NCBI GenBank assembly: GCA_028768545.1 | Contig: CP054838.1 | Span: 4,833,001-4,897,000 of the forward strand | DNA from: Desulfobacter sp. | GTDB taxonomy: Bacteria; Desulfobacterota; Desulfobacteria; Desulfobacterales; Desulfobacteraceae | DNA: 64,000 nt | Direction of reading: 5' to 3' | Shown here: piece by piece, positions 44,012-53,197 of the stretch | Position numbering within the stretch: position 1 is the stretch's first letter | How the letters are laid out: each line of letters starts with the position of its first letter | Made by a program: the position numbers and the translations under genes | Notes under the pieces: model-generated | Database searches by the model: none | Told to the model about the DNA's origin: nothing | The model's input: only the letters and a program-made list of their open reading frames with translations

Positions 44012-45259
44012 ATGCCCCAGACCTCTCCATCCTCAACGGAATACAACTTCCAGATTAAAGATTGTTTCCTGGGTGCCCAGATGCTTTTTGTGGCTTTTGG
44101 TGCCCTGGTTCTGGTTCCTTTGCTCACCGGACTCAACCCCAATGTGGCCTTGTTCACCGCAGGACTGGGGACCATTGTCTTCCAGGTGGTCACCCGGGGA
44201 AAGGTACCTGTATTTTTAGCCTCTTCCTTTGCCTTTATCGCTCCGATCATCTACGGAGTTAAAACCTGGGGCATCCCCGGAACCATGTGCGGCCTGGCCG
44301 CAGCAGGTGTGGTCTATATTCTTTTAAGCCTGCTGGTCCGCTGGCAGGGAAGCGGGATCATCAAACGGGTATTGCCGCCGGTGGTCACAGGACCTGTCAT
44401 CATGGTCATAGGGCTCATCCTGGCCTCGGTTGCCGTGCACATGACCATGGGAAAAACCGGGGACGGCGCCATTGTTCTGTTTCCCCAGGCCCAGGCCATG
44501 ACCGTGGGACTCTGCGCCCTGGGCACTACCATTCTGGTCTCCATTCTGGGCAAAGGACTGCTCCGCCTCATTCCCATTCTCTGCGGCATTGCCGTGGGAT
44601 ATGGATTGGCCCTGTTTTTCGGATTTGTTGATTTTTCTCCCATTGGCAAGGCAGCCTGGCTGGCCATGCCGGACTTTGTTCTGCCCGAGTGGAACCTGGA
44701 AGCCATCTTTTATGTGGTACCCATTGCCATTGCCCCGGCCATTGAGCATTTCGGGGATGTGGTCGCCATATCCGACGTCACCGGCAAGGACTATCTTGAA
44801 GATCCCGGTATCCAGAACACCATGCTCGGAGACGGCCTTGCCACCTCCCTGGCCTCTTTTATGGGCGGCCCCCCCAACACCACCTATTCAGAGGTCACAG
44901 GCGCGGTTGCCCTGACCAAAATGTTCAACCCGGCCATCATGACCTGGGCGGCCATTGCAGCCATGCTCCTGGCATTTGTGGGCAAACTCGGTGCCCTGCT
45001 CCAGACCATTCCCACACCGGTCATGGGCGGGATCATGCTCCTGCTCTTCGGTGCCATCATGGTAGTAGGCCTCAACACCCTGGTTCGTTCCGGGGACGAT
45101 CTAATGGAAGCCCGGAATTTATCCATTGTGGCCCTGATCCTCATCTTCGGCATCGGCGGCATGAGCTTTTCCGCAGGCCAGTTCCAGCTCCAGGGCATCG
45201 GTCTTGCCGGTATTCTGGGTGTGACACTCAACCTGGTTCTGCCAAAATCCCGGGAGTAA
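44012..45259 (+). CDS. uraA: Uracil permease (NCS2 family)
   Basis: 415 residues, about 14 hydrophobic segments. The NCS2 signature is present: IAPAIEHFGDVVAISDVTGKD (the catalytic Glu in IEHFGD) and GGPPNTTYSEVTGAVALT. A proton-uracil symporter paired with upp. A strong terminator follows. Confidence 0.94.
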   Translation: MPQTSPSSTEYNFQIKDCFLGAQMLFVAFGALVLVPLLTGLNPNVALFTAGLGTIVFQVVTRGKVPVFLASSFAFIAPIIYGVKTWGIPGTMCGLAAAGVVYILLSLLVRWQGSGIIKRVLPPVVTGPVIMVIGLILASVAVHMTMGKTGDGAIVLFPQAQAMTVGLCALGTTILVSILGKGLLRLIPILCGIAVGYGLALFFGFVDFSPIGKAAWLAMPDFVLPEWNLEAIFYVVPIAIAPAIEHFGDVVAISDVTGKDYLEDPGIQNTMLGDGLATSLASFMGGPPNTTYSEVTGAVALTKMFNPAIMTWAAIAAMLLAFVGKLGALLQTIPTPVMGGIMLLLFGAIMVVGLNTLVRSGDDLMEARNLSIVALILIFGIGGMSFSAGQFQLQGIGLAGILGVTLNLVLPKSRE

Positions 45260-45282
45260 ACAGGTTCTGATCAGATAGATTC

Positions 45283-45320
45283 ATCCCCGGGCACCACACA
45301 GGTGTCCGGGGATTTTTTTT
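45283..45320 (+). terminator. Intrinsic terminator of upp-uraA
   Basis: ATCCCCGGGCACC (45283-45295) pairs with GGTGTCCGGGGAT (45301-45313) with one G-T, then eight T. Confidence 0.88.
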
Positions 45321-45370
45321 ATCAAATAGGATCAGCCAGGCCTCAACCCATCATCAAAGGCAGCCTTAAA

Positions 45371-45592
45371 ATGGATTTTGCAAAAGAGATAGAAGAGATA
45401 AAAAACCAGATGGCCAAAATCGAGGTTCTCATCAAAGAGACCCGGGACCGGCTGCCGGCCCATTCAACCAAACCCATGATCATGATGGAACTTTTAGATC
45501 ATGAAGATGCGTATGAAAGGCTTGCCGCCCGCCTTGCTCTCATTAGAAAAAAGGCAAAACAACGCCAAAGCCAAGACCCCAAACCCTGCTGA
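45371..45592 (+). CDS. Small hypothetical coiled-coil protein
   Basis: 73 residues from ATG 45371 (AAGGCAG upstream). A longer frame from 45302 would start within the terminator and is rejected. MDFAKEIEEIKNQMAKIEVLI predicts an amphipathic helix or coiled coil, followed by a basic tail (IRKKAKQRQ). Not recognised. It is convergent with yhhQ. Confidence 0.55.
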   Translation: MDFAKEIEEIKNQMAKIEVLIKETRDRLPAHSTKPMIMMELLDHEDAYERLAARLALIRKKAKQRQSQDPKPC

Positions 45593-45607
45593 CCAGATCC
45601 TCTTTTT

Positions 45608-46309
45608 TCATTTGCCAGGGCTGGCCCCTGGAATTTTCCCCTTGTCAAACCAATACCGGGCCAGATACAAAAAGGGAGTATCTGCTGCACCCACCACCCA
45701 TTTTAAAAGATAGGTGGTCCAGAAGATTTCCACCAGCACGCCTGCCGGATAGACCCCCCAGAAGGCCAAAAGGGTAAACACCGTAGAATCCACAAGCTGG
45801 CTAACCATGGTGGAGGCATTGTTTCTCAGCCAGAGAAATTTCAAAGCCGGAAACCGGTTCCGCCAAAAATCATAGGCCCAGACATCATGGGTCTGGGAAA
45901 AAAGATATGCCAGGAGACTGGCCCCAGCGATCCTGGGCATGAACCCGAAAATTGTTTCCAGGCTTTTTTGGGCAAAATCATCTGCTGCCGGGGTAAAATA
46001 AAGGGCCAGGTTCATGAGAACCGTCATGGCCACCAGGGAAAAAAGCCCGAGGTAAACGGCCTTCTGGGCCTCTTTTTTGCCATAAATCTCAGACAAAATA
46101 TCGGTGACCAGAAAAGAGGATGCATATACAATATTGCCCAGGGTGGCGGTGATGCCGAAAAGTTCCACCAGCTTGATCACCTGGATATTGGCCACCACGG
46201 CAGCCAGGGGCACCCAGGCATAAAGGCCCATGCGGCCGAAAAAACGATATGCAATCAGAATAAAGCCAAAATTGACGGCCAGCATGGCCAGCCAGAAAAG
46301 TTCGTTCAA
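45608..46309 (-). CDS. yhhQ: Queuosine precursor transporter (YhhQ/VUT family)
   Basis: 233 residues from a TTG at 46309 with GGAGGT 6 nt upstream. Six or so membrane segments, with the family pattern YASSFLVTDILSEIYGKKEAQKAVYLG and NNASTMVSQLVDSTVFTLLAF. It imports preQ0/preQ1 for queuosine synthesis in tRNA. The upstream preQ1-I riboswitch, overlapping its ribosome site, supports the assignment. Confidence 0.92.
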   Translation of the reverse strand: MNELFWLAMLAVNFGFILIAYRFFGRMGLYAWVPLAAVVANIQVIKLVELFGITATLGNIVYASSFLVTDILSEIYGKKEAQKAVYLGLFSLVAMTVLMNLALYFTPAADDFAQKSLETIFGFMPRIAGASLLAYLFSQTHDVWAYDFWRNRFPALKFLWLRNNASTMVSQLVDSTVFTLLAFWGVYPAGVLVEIFWTTYLLKWVVGAADTPFLYLARYWFDKGKIPGASPGK

Positions 46310-46315
46310 GGAAAA

Positions 46316-46352
46316 CCTCCAGTTTTGTTAAGGCGGGTGCTGTGACCGCCGG
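46316..46352 (-). promoter_or_regulatory. preQ1-I riboswitch overlapping the yhhQ ribosome site
   Basis: On the minus strand: stem GGCGG, loop UCACAGCAC, CCGCC, then the A-rich tail UUAACAAAAC running straight into UGGAGG, the Shine-Dalgarno of yhhQ. This closely matches, from memory, the Thermoanaerobacter tengcongensis preQ1-I aptamer (GGGUCGCAGUAACCCC, then UUAACAAAAC). Ligand binding would fold the tail into the loop and hide the ribosome site, lowering transporter synthesis. Confidence 0.87.
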
Positions 46353-46468
46353 TTAAAATAATACTCAAGACAGCAGTAAGTATCAGTTTTTCCGTGTAAA
46401 ATCAATGTCAAATATCATCTGGCAGGATTCAGGTAGATACAAATCAGACATGGGATTGGAGCCCGCCT

Positions 46469-46906
46469 TTAAAAAGAGAGCACTGCCCCGGCCAATACCA
46501 GGTACCGAAAAAATTTTCCCAGGGTTACCAGACAAATAAAGACCCCAAGATTTACCCGAAGTCCGCCGGCAGCCAGGGTCAGGGGATCTCCGATCACCGG
46601 GACCCAGGCCAGGAGCAAACTTGCGGTTCCCCAGGATTGAAACCGTGCCCTGGCCTGCTCAACCTGGCCGGGCGAAATTTGGGAGATCTTCCTTGCCGCC
46701 CATTCACTGCCCGCAAGCCCCATCCAATAGTTGACCAAAGATCCTAAGACATTTCCAACCGTGGCCGCCCCGATCACCTGAACCGGATCAAAATCCTGGG
46801 CCAGCAATAATACCAGAATGGCCTCGGACCCCAAAGGGAGAATCGTGGCTGCCAGAAAGGCGGATAAAAACATCCCGCCAAGGCCGAGACCTGCAAAAGC
46901 CGTCAT
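46469..46906 (-). CDS. yqaA: YqaA-family membrane protein (DedA-like)
   Basis: 145 residues with AGGA before the ATG. About four hydrophobic segments and the VTT/DedA-like signatures LPLGSEAILVLLL, ATVGNVLGSLVNYWMG and WVPVIGDPLTLAAGGLRVNL. A small inner-membrane protein; function in lipid flipping is possible by analogy to DedA but unproven. It begins 12 bp after the dehydrogenase gene, so it is probably in one operon with it. Confidence 0.85.
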   Translation of the reverse strand: MTAFAGLGLGGMFLSAFLAATILPLGSEAILVLLLAQDFDPVQVIGAATVGNVLGSLVNYWMGLAGSEWAARKISQISPGQVEQARARFQSWGTASLLLAWVPVIGDPLTLAAGGLRVNLGVFICLVTLGKFFRYLVLAGAVLSF

Positions 46907-46918
46907 GAAAAATCCTGA

Positions 46919-47785
46919 CTATTGAAACAGCTTGAAAAGGGCCTGGGTGCCGTTTTCCCCATATCCCTTTTCTGCCATTTCCCGGTACAGGGAATAGGCC
47001 AGATCAAGGCCGGGGGTATCAAGGTTCATGGTTTTGGCTGAATCCCGTGCAATGCCCATATCCTTGATAAAATGTTTGATAAAAAATCCGGGCTGGTCAT
47101 CTTCATCTATGATCCTGGGGCCCAGGTTGTTCAAAGACCATGATCCTGCTGCGCCCTGGCCAATGCTCTTGAGCACGGTTTCAGGGTCAAGGCCGGATTT
47201 TTTGGCATAGGCCAAAGATTCGCACACCGCCACCATGCCTGCTGCAATGGCGATCTGGTTGGCCATTTTCGTGTGCTGGCCGGATCCGGCCTTGCCCTGG
47301 TATACAATATTTTTTCCCATGACATCAAAAACAGGCCGGGCAGCATCAAAGGCAGGCTCATCCCCGCCGACCATGATGGAGAGCGTGGCATTTTTCGCCC
47401 CAAGATCCCCGCCGGAGACCGGGGCGTCCAATACCTGGATGCCTTTTTCCATCCCGGCCTTGTACAATTGTTCAGCAAGCCCCGGATCCGAGGTGGTCAT
47501 ATCAACGGCAATGGTGGCGGCCCGGGCATTTTCCAATATGCCCTGAGTCCCCAGATAAATCTGCTCTACATCAGAAGGATATCCCACAATGGAGATGACC
47601 ATATCCGATGCTGCCGCAAGATCCCCCGGAGTCTCTGACCAGAGAGCGCCTTTTTCGACAAGGTCCCGGGCCTTGGACTGGGTCCGGGTATATAGATTCA
47701 AGGCATACCCCGCGTCAAGAAGATGGCCTGCCATGGAATGACCCATGACCCCGAGGCCGATAAACCCGATAGTTTGAATATTCAT
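46919..47785 (-). CDS. Beta-hydroxyacid dehydrogenase (GarR/MmsB-like)
   Basis: About 288 residues. The second ATG (47785) is used because AAGGA lies 6 nt before it and directly abuts the first. NAD(P)-binding GFIGLGVMG, substrate loop DAPVSGGDLGAKN, and GSGQHTKMANQ with the catalytic Lys. The family includes 3-hydroxyisobutyrate, tartronate semialdehyde and succinic semialdehyde reductases; which one is not clear. It is divergent from the deacylase gene. Confidence 0.85.
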   Translation of the reverse strand: MNIQTIGFIGLGVMGHSMAGHLLDAGYALNLYTRTQSKARDLVEKGALWSETPGDLAAASDMVISIVGYPSDVEQIYLGTQGILENARAATIAVDMTTSDPGLAEQLYKAGMEKGIQVLDAPVSGGDLGAKNATLSIMVGGDEPAFDAARPVFDVMGKNIVYQGKAGSGQHTKMANQIAIAAGMVAVCESLAYAKKSGLDPETVLKSIGQGAAGSWSLNNLGPRIIDEDDQPGFFIKHFIKDMGIARDSAKTMNLDTPGLDLAYSLYREMAEKGYGENGTQALFKLFQ

Positions 47786-47892
47786 TTTCATTCCTTAATT
47801 TAAATTGAATTTTCTCAACTTCATTATTGACAGGTTTTACCAGGTTAATCAATATGGGATATCCATACCATAAACGACCAGGGAGAATGACC

Positions 47893-49503
47893 ATGACCCG
47901 ACTGCTGCTGAAAAACGGAACCATTGTAGACGGTAAAGGCACAAAAAAGTACACAGGGGACCTGCTCATCAAAGGCGATAAGATTGAAGCTCTGGCACCG
48001 GGACAGATCACCGCAGAGGCTCCGGTCATGGACTGCACCGGAAAAGTGATTGCCCCGGGATTCATTGATGCCCACTCCCACAATGACTGGTTTGTAACCA
48101 ATGCTCAAACGCCCGAATTAACCTGCCCGTTCGCAGAACAGGGTATTACCACCTTTATCGGCGGCAATTGCGGATTTGCAGCATTTGGCCTTGAGAAAAA
48201 CTCTCCTTTTAAATCCTTTATTGAAGATCACAACCTCTTTAAAGAAGGGACCCCCGAACTGGAATGGGCCTCTTTGGCCGAGTATATTAAAATTTTGGAA
48301 GACCCGGGCAGCACACACAACCAGGCCGTTTTGGCAGGGCACGGAACGGCCAGGGCATCCATTCAGGGCTGGGATCCTGCCGGACTGTCAAAGGCGAAGC
48401 TTGACCGCCTGGTCTATCTTTTGGAAGAGTCCATGGACGAGGGGGCCAAGGGAGTCTCCTTTGGATTCCAGTATGCCCCGGGCATATTTGCATCCCAAGA
48501 GGAAATTCAAACCATTGCCCGGAGGGTCCGGTCAAAGGACAAGATTATTACCATCCACTTAAAAGCCTATTCAGCCATATCCCCCACCTACCCGATAATC
48601 CCATTCGGCAAAGCCCATAATCTCATTGCCCTGGAAGAGGCCCTGAACCTGGCAAGGCAGACAGGGGTAAGGCTCCAGCTCTCCCACATGATCTTTGTGG
48701 GCCAAAAAACCTGGAAGACCTTTGACAAGGCCATGGCCCTCATTGACCAGGCCGTTAAAGACGGGGTGGATCTCATGATGGACACCTATTCTTACCATTG
48801 CGGGGCATCCATTATCACCGTACTCATGCCCGACTGGTTCATGGCCCGGACCCCCCAAAGCTATACAGATAAAACCATGATTTTCAAAGCACGGATGCTG
48901 GCCGCCATTTCCTTTAAACTGCTCGGGTTCGGGTTTGAGGATATCCAAATCGCCTCGGCCGTCCACCCGCCCTTTGAACAATTTAACGGCATGTTTTTAT
49001 CAGACATTGCAAAACAGCGAAAAAAGGCCTCCTTTGAAAATTATATGGATTTTGTCCGCGAGAGCCAGGGCATTGCAAGGGTGCTCATGCATGGATATAC
49101 CAATCCTGAAATCGTCAAGGAACTGATGACCCACCCCCTGTCCTTGTACATGACAGATGCCTGGGCTGAACCCGAAGGTCTGCAGAATCCAGGGGCCTAT
49201 GGCTGCTTTCCCAAATTTTTGCAGACGGCCAGGGAAGATCATTTGCTCTCCTTGGAAAAAACGGTCCAAAAGATGACCGGAGATACCGCCAAACGGTTTA
49301 ATATCAAGGACCGGGGCATCCTTGAAAAAGGATGTGCAGCAGATATCACGGTATTTGACTGGAAAGGGATAAAGGATAATACCACCCTAAAAAATACCGA
49401 TGCCAAGCCCTCGGGTATTGACTCGGTATTCATAAACGGAGTAGAGGTGGTTAAAAAAGGAAAGGCAGATAAAACCCTGCGGCCCGGCCGTTTTCTGGGC
49501 TGA
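47893..49503 (+). CDS. N-acyl-D-amino-acid deacylase-type amidohydrolase
   Basis: About 536 residues. ATG 47893 has GGGAG at proper distance; ATG 47887 is too close. Amidohydrolase features: TRLLLKNGTIVDGKG, metal motif DAHSHND, GNCGFAAFG, HLKAYSAISP, MMDTYSYHCG, MTDAWAEPEG, and the C-terminal beta domain (ILEKGCAADITVFDW). Such enzymes remove the acyl group from D-amino acids or N-acyl-D-glutamate; a role in D-amino acid or peptidoglycan-derived use is inferred. Confidence 0.85.
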   Translation: MTRLLLKNGTIVDGKGTKKYTGDLLIKGDKIEALAPGQITAEAPVMDCTGKVIAPGFIDAHSHNDWFVTNAQTPELTCPFAEQGITTFIGGNCGFAAFGLEKNSPFKSFIEDHNLFKEGTPELEWASLAEYIKILEDPGSTHNQAVLAGHGTARASIQGWDPAGLSKAKLDRLVYLLEESMDEGAKGVSFGFQYAPGIFASQEEIQTIARRVRSKDKIITIHLKAYSAISPTYPIIPFGKAHNLIALEEALNLARQTGVRLQLSHMIFVGQKTWKTFDKAMALIDQAVKDGVDLMMDTYSYHCGASIITVLMPDWFMARTPQSYTDKTMIFKARMLAAISFKLLGFGFEDIQIASAVHPPFEQFNGMFLSDIAKQRKKASFENYMDFVRESQGIARVLMHGYTNPEIVKELMTHPLSLYMTDAWAEPEGLQNPGAYGCFPKFLQTAREDHLLSLEKTVQKMTGDTAKRFNIKDRGILEKGCAADITVFDWKGIKDNTTLKNTDAKPSGIDSVFINGVEVVKKGKADKTLRPGRFLG

Positions 49504-49519
49504 TGCCAACCTTTTGGAA

Positions 49520-49540
49520 AGGGGGCGGCCCCCTGTTTTT
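49520..49540 (+). terminator. Intrinsic terminator after the deacylase gene
   Basis: AGGGGG-cgg-CCCCCT (49520-49534) then TG and five T. Confidence 0.75.
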
Positions 49541-49594
49541 CACTGACGCGCAAACAAATGATGGCGGCAACGCCATTTACCAGAGGAAAAGATC

Positions 49595-51220
49595 ATGGAT
49601 ACCCTGTTAATCGTTACCGCATTTCTGTTCGGGTTTGCCGCCAGGCAAATCGGGCTTCCGCCTCTGGTGGGATTTCTGGCCGCAGGATTTGCCTTGAATA
49701 TGATGGGGGTAGCCCCCACCCCAACCCTTTATGAACTCTCTGACATCGGTATTATCCTCCTGCTTTTCAGCATCGGTCTGAAGGTCAAGATAAAGGAATT
49801 GCTGATCCCCCAGGTCTGGGGGGTGGCAGCGCTTCATATGGCCGGAACCATCATTCTCATGGGGCTGGTCCTTTTTGGCTTCAGCCTGGCAGGCGTTCTT
49901 TACTTTGCCCGCCTGGATATGACCCAGGCCCTGATGATTGCCTTTGCCTTGAGCTTTTCCAGCACCGTGTTTGCCGTCAAAATTCTCGAAGAAAAAGGGG
50001 ATATGGGCTCAAATCAGGGGCGTTTGGCCATTGGGATCCTCATCATGCAGGATTTGTTTGCCGTTATTTTCATTACCCTCTCTTCAGGGAAATGGCCTTC
50101 GCCCATGGCCATCGGTCTTTTGGGACTGTATTTTTTAAGAAAACCCCTGTCCATGCTGCTGAACCGCAGCGGGCATGGAGAACTTCTGGTGCTCCTGGCC
50201 TGTATTCTGCCCATTGCCGGGGCATCCGTGTTTGAATATGTGGGACTCAAGCCGGACCTGGGCGCCCTGATCCTGGGAATGCTTCTGGCAGGTCATCCCA
50301 AAACCGATGAGCTGGCCAAGGCCATGTTCGGATTTAAGGATCTCTTTTTGGTGGGATTTTTTCTGACCATCGGCATGGCTGAGCTGCCTGTGATTGAAAT
50401 GGCATGGACCGCCATGATTCTTGTGGCCTTTATCCCCCTCAAGGCGGTGTTGTTCTTTATTTTACTCACCCGGTTCTCCCTGCGATCCCGCACGGCCCTG
50501 CTCACCACCATGAACCTGGCCAATTACAGCGAATTCGGCCTCATTGTCGGTGCCCTGGGGGTCAACCAGGGGTGGCTGGGCAGTGAATGGCTGGTGATTC
50601 TGGCCGTGGCCCTGTCCGTCTCCATGGTGGCGGCCTCTCCGACAGTAAGTTTTTCAAGTCAGGTTTACAGCCGGTGGAATCATTTTTTTCAAAAATTTGA
50701 AAAAAAGAAACGGCTGCCCGCGGATATACAGATAGATACCCAGGATGCCTGTGTTGCGGTTTTCGGCATGGGCCGGGTGGGTACAGGCGCCTATGATAAC
50801 CTGCGCAAAAAATACGGCCAACAGATTATCGGGGTGGATTCAAATCTGTCCCAGGTGGCCTATCACCTGGACAAAGGACGGAATGTCATCCACGGGGATG
50901 CTGAAGACTGTGATTTCTGGCAGCGGGGATTTGAAGGGGGCTTCAACATCTCTCTGGTTCTGCTAACCATGCCCCATGCGGCCAATCTGGCCGGGGCCAG
51001 GCAGATCTCCGAATTTTCCCACGCCACCACCCTGGCAGCCACCGCAACCTTTGATGATGAAATTGATCCTTTAAAAATAGCCGGGGTGGACCAGGTATTT
51101 AACATTTATTCCGAGGCCGGGGCCGGTTTTTCAAACCATATCAGCCAAATTGCAGATGACCTGAAAAAACAACCCAGGTCTAAAGCAGACCATGGAAGGG
51201 CTGCCGACGCTTTGATTTGA
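49595..51220 (+). CDS. Kef/CPA2-type cation:proton antiporter with TrkA-N domain
   Basis: 541 residues with AGAGGAAA before the ATG. About 12 membrane helices (residues 1-360) with SFSSTVFAVKILEEKGDMGS and ALILGMLLAG of the CPA2 family. The cytoplasmic nucleotide-binding domain begins near 385 (VAVFGMGRVGTGAYDNL, GVDSN, GDAEDCDFW). Probably a potassium/proton antiporter gated by NAD(H) or a similar ligand. Confidence 0.88.
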   Translation: MDTLLIVTAFLFGFAARQIGLPPLVGFLAAGFALNMMGVAPTPTLYELSDIGIILLLFSIGLKVKIKELLIPQVWGVAALHMAGTIILMGLVLFGFSLAGVLYFARLDMTQALMIAFALSFSSTVFAVKILEEKGDMGSNQGRLAIGILIMQDLFAVIFITLSSGKWPSPMAIGLLGLYFLRKPLSMLLNRSGHGELLVLLACILPIAGASVFEYVGLKPDLGALILGMLLAGHPKTDELAKAMFGFKDLFLVGFFLTIGMAELPVIEMAWTAMILVAFIPLKAVLFFILLTRFSLRSRTALLTTMNLANYSEFGLIVGALGVNQGWLGSEWLVILAVALSVSMVAASPTVSFSSQVYSRWNHFFQKFEKKKRLPADIQIDTQDACVAVFGMGRVGTGAYDNLRKKYGQQIIGVDSNLSQVAYHLDKGRNVIHGDAEDCDFWQRGFEGGFNISLVLLTMPHAANLAGARQISEFSHATTLAATATFDDEIDPLKIAGVDQVFNIYSEAGAGFSNHISQIADDLKKQPRSKADHGRAADALI

Positions 51221-51304
51221 CTGCAACCGCCCGGAATTTTTATTCTTGTTGATAAAAAAACTTGCTTTTTATCCGAAAAAACGGCAGGATACGCACTGCT
51301 TTTG

Positions 51305-51334
51305 AACCACGGGACCCATTCCTGTGGTTTTTTT
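51305..51334 (+). terminator. Intrinsic terminator before the ABC-F gene
   Basis: AACCACGGG (51305-51313) pairs with CCTGTGGTT (51321-51329) with one G-T, followed by a run of T to 51334. Confidence 0.75.
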
Positions 51335-51362
51335 ATTTTATTTACAAGGAACAATACCACCA

Positions 51363-52988
51363 ATGATCACTGCAAACAACGTCACCCTGGCCTATGGCAA
51401 ACGGGTGCTTTTCAAAGACGTTAATATCATGTTTAAACCCGGCAACTGCTATGGCCTTATCGGTGCCAACGGCGCGGGAAAATCCACCTTTTTAAAAATT
51501 CTTGCCGGAAATATCGAGTCAGACTCAGGCAATGTGTCTGTGGGTCCCAAAGAAAGAATTGCCGTACTTCGCCAGGACCATTTTGCCTTTGACGAAAACA
51601 GGGTGCTGGACACAGTGATCATGGGGCATAAAGCGCTATACACCATCATGGCTGAACGGGAAACCCTCTATGCCAAGCCTGATTTTTCAGATGAGGACGG
51701 TATCCGGTCCGGAGAGCTTGAACTTGAGTTTGAGGAGATGAACGGGTATGAAGCAGAATCCGATGCCGCCGTTCTCCTGAAGAATCTGGGAATTGCCGAA
51801 GAGCTTCACACCAAAAACATGAAGGAACTGGAAGGAGGGGAAAAAGTGCGGGTTCTCCTTGCCCAGGCTCTGTTCGGCAACCCGGATGTGCTCCTGCTGG
51901 ATGAGCCCACCAACAACCTGGACATCACCTCCATTGCCTGGCTCCAGGAATTTTTATTCCGGTTTAAGAACACAGTAATCGTGGTCTCCCATGACCGGCA
52001 TTTCATGAACCAGGTCTGCACCCATATTGCCGACATCGATTTTGGCCAGATCGCCGTGTATGTGGGCAACTATGATTTCTGGTACCAGGCAAGCCAGCTG
52101 AACCTCAAGCAGAAACAGGCTGACAACAAGCGGGTTACGGACCGGGCAAATGAGCTCAAATCCTTTATCCAGCGGTTCTCTTCCAATGCCTCCAAGTCCA
52201 AGCAGGCCACTTCCAGGAAAAAATTGCTGAAAAAACTCACCATTGAAGACATGCCGGTCTCTTCCAGAAAATATCCCTTTATCAGCTTTACCCCGGAACG
52301 GTCCTGCGGCAACATCATTCTGGAAGTGGAAAACCTGACCAAGACCATTGACGGAGAAAAGGTGCTGAACAATGTCAGTTTCACCGTGAACAACGGGGAC
52401 AAGATCGCCTTCATGGGAGCCAACAGCCTGGCCAAGACCACCCTTTTTCAGATTATTGCAGGAGAGATGGAACCGGACTCGGGCAGCTACCGATGGGGAA
52501 CCACCATCACCCAGTCCTATTTTCCCAATGAACACAGCCAGTTTTTCACAAAAGACCTCACCCTCATTAACTGGCTGCTGCAATATGCCCCGCCCAAGGA
52601 AGGGGAAAGCTTTGCCAGAACCTTTTTAGGACGGATGCTTTTTTCAGGAGACGAGGCCACCAAAAAGACCGGCATATTGTCCGGGGGGGAAAAAGTCCGG
52701 TGCATGCTGTCTCGCATGATGCTGGCCCAGTCCAATGTCCTGATCCTGGACGAACCCACCAACCACCTGGACCTGGAATCCATCACCGCCCTGAACAACA
52801 GCCTGGTCAAATTCAAGGAGGTGGTGCTGTTCACCTCCCATGACCACGAATTTATCAATACCGTGGTGAACCGCATCATCGAACTGACGCCCCATGGCGT
52901 CATTGACCGCCTCATGACCTTTGACGAGTATCTGGACAGCAAGGAAGTGGCAAAAACCAGAGAGACCATGGGTAAAAAAGCCGCCTGA
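51363..52988 (+). CDS. ABC-F family ATPase (ribosome-associated type)
   Basis: 541 residues from ATG 51363; a longer frame from 51324 runs through the terminator and is rejected. Two nucleotide-binding domains without membrane parts. NBD1: GANGAGKST, LEGGEKVRVLLAQAL, LLLDEPTNNLD. NBD2: GANSLAKTT, LSGGEKVRCMLSRMM, LILDEPTNHLDLES. The inter-domain linker is basic (SKSKQATSRKKLLKKL). ABC-F proteins act on ribosomes in translation or antibiotic protection. NBD2 has Ala where Walker A normally has Gly, perhaps a subfamily feature. Confidence 0.9.
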   Translation: MITANNVTLAYGKRVLFKDVNIMFKPGNCYGLIGANGAGKSTFLKILAGNIESDSGNVSVGPKERIAVLRQDHFAFDENRVLDTVIMGHKALYTIMAERETLYAKPDFSDEDGIRSGELELEFEEMNGYEAESDAAVLLKNLGIAEELHTKNMKELEGGEKVRVLLAQALFGNPDVLLLDEPTNNLDITSIAWLQEFLFRFKNTVIVVSHDRHFMNQVCTHIADIDFGQIAVYVGNYDFWYQASQLNLKQKQADNKRVTDRANELKSFIQRFSSNASKSKQATSRKKLLKKLTIEDMPVSSRKYPFISFTPERSCGNIILEVENLTKTIDGEKVLNNVSFTVNNGDKIAFMGANSLAKTTLFQIIAGEMEPDSGSYRWGTTITQSYFPNEHSQFFTKDLTLINWLLQYAPPKEGESFARTFLGRMLFSGDEATKKTGILSGGEKVRCMLSRMMLAQSNVLILDEPTNHLDLESITALNNSLVKFKEVVLFTSHDHEFINTVVNRIIELTPHGVIDRLMTFDEYLDSKEVAKTRETMGKKAA

Positions 52989-53020
52989 CTCACCAGCCGC
53001 ATGAATACATGAAAAACCAA

Positions 53021-53042
53021 GCCCCCCTCAATTAAGGGGGGC
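53021..53042. terminator. Hairpin after the ABC-F gene
   Basis: GCCCCCCT (53021-53028) pairs perfectly with AGGGGGGC (53035-53042), loop CAATTA. No T run on the plus strand; termination is inferred from structure and position. Confidence 0.6.
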
Positions 53043-53197
53043 AAGTACCTATCACCCATGGCGAATTAAATTCCTTAATTCCCTAGAAAAACGCCATCCC
53101 GACTTTCTCTATTGATTTCCATTAATGAATCAAATATAGAACTAAACATCTTTAATCCTTCGATATTTAAAAGTAAGGGACAGGGCGGAGCTATGCC

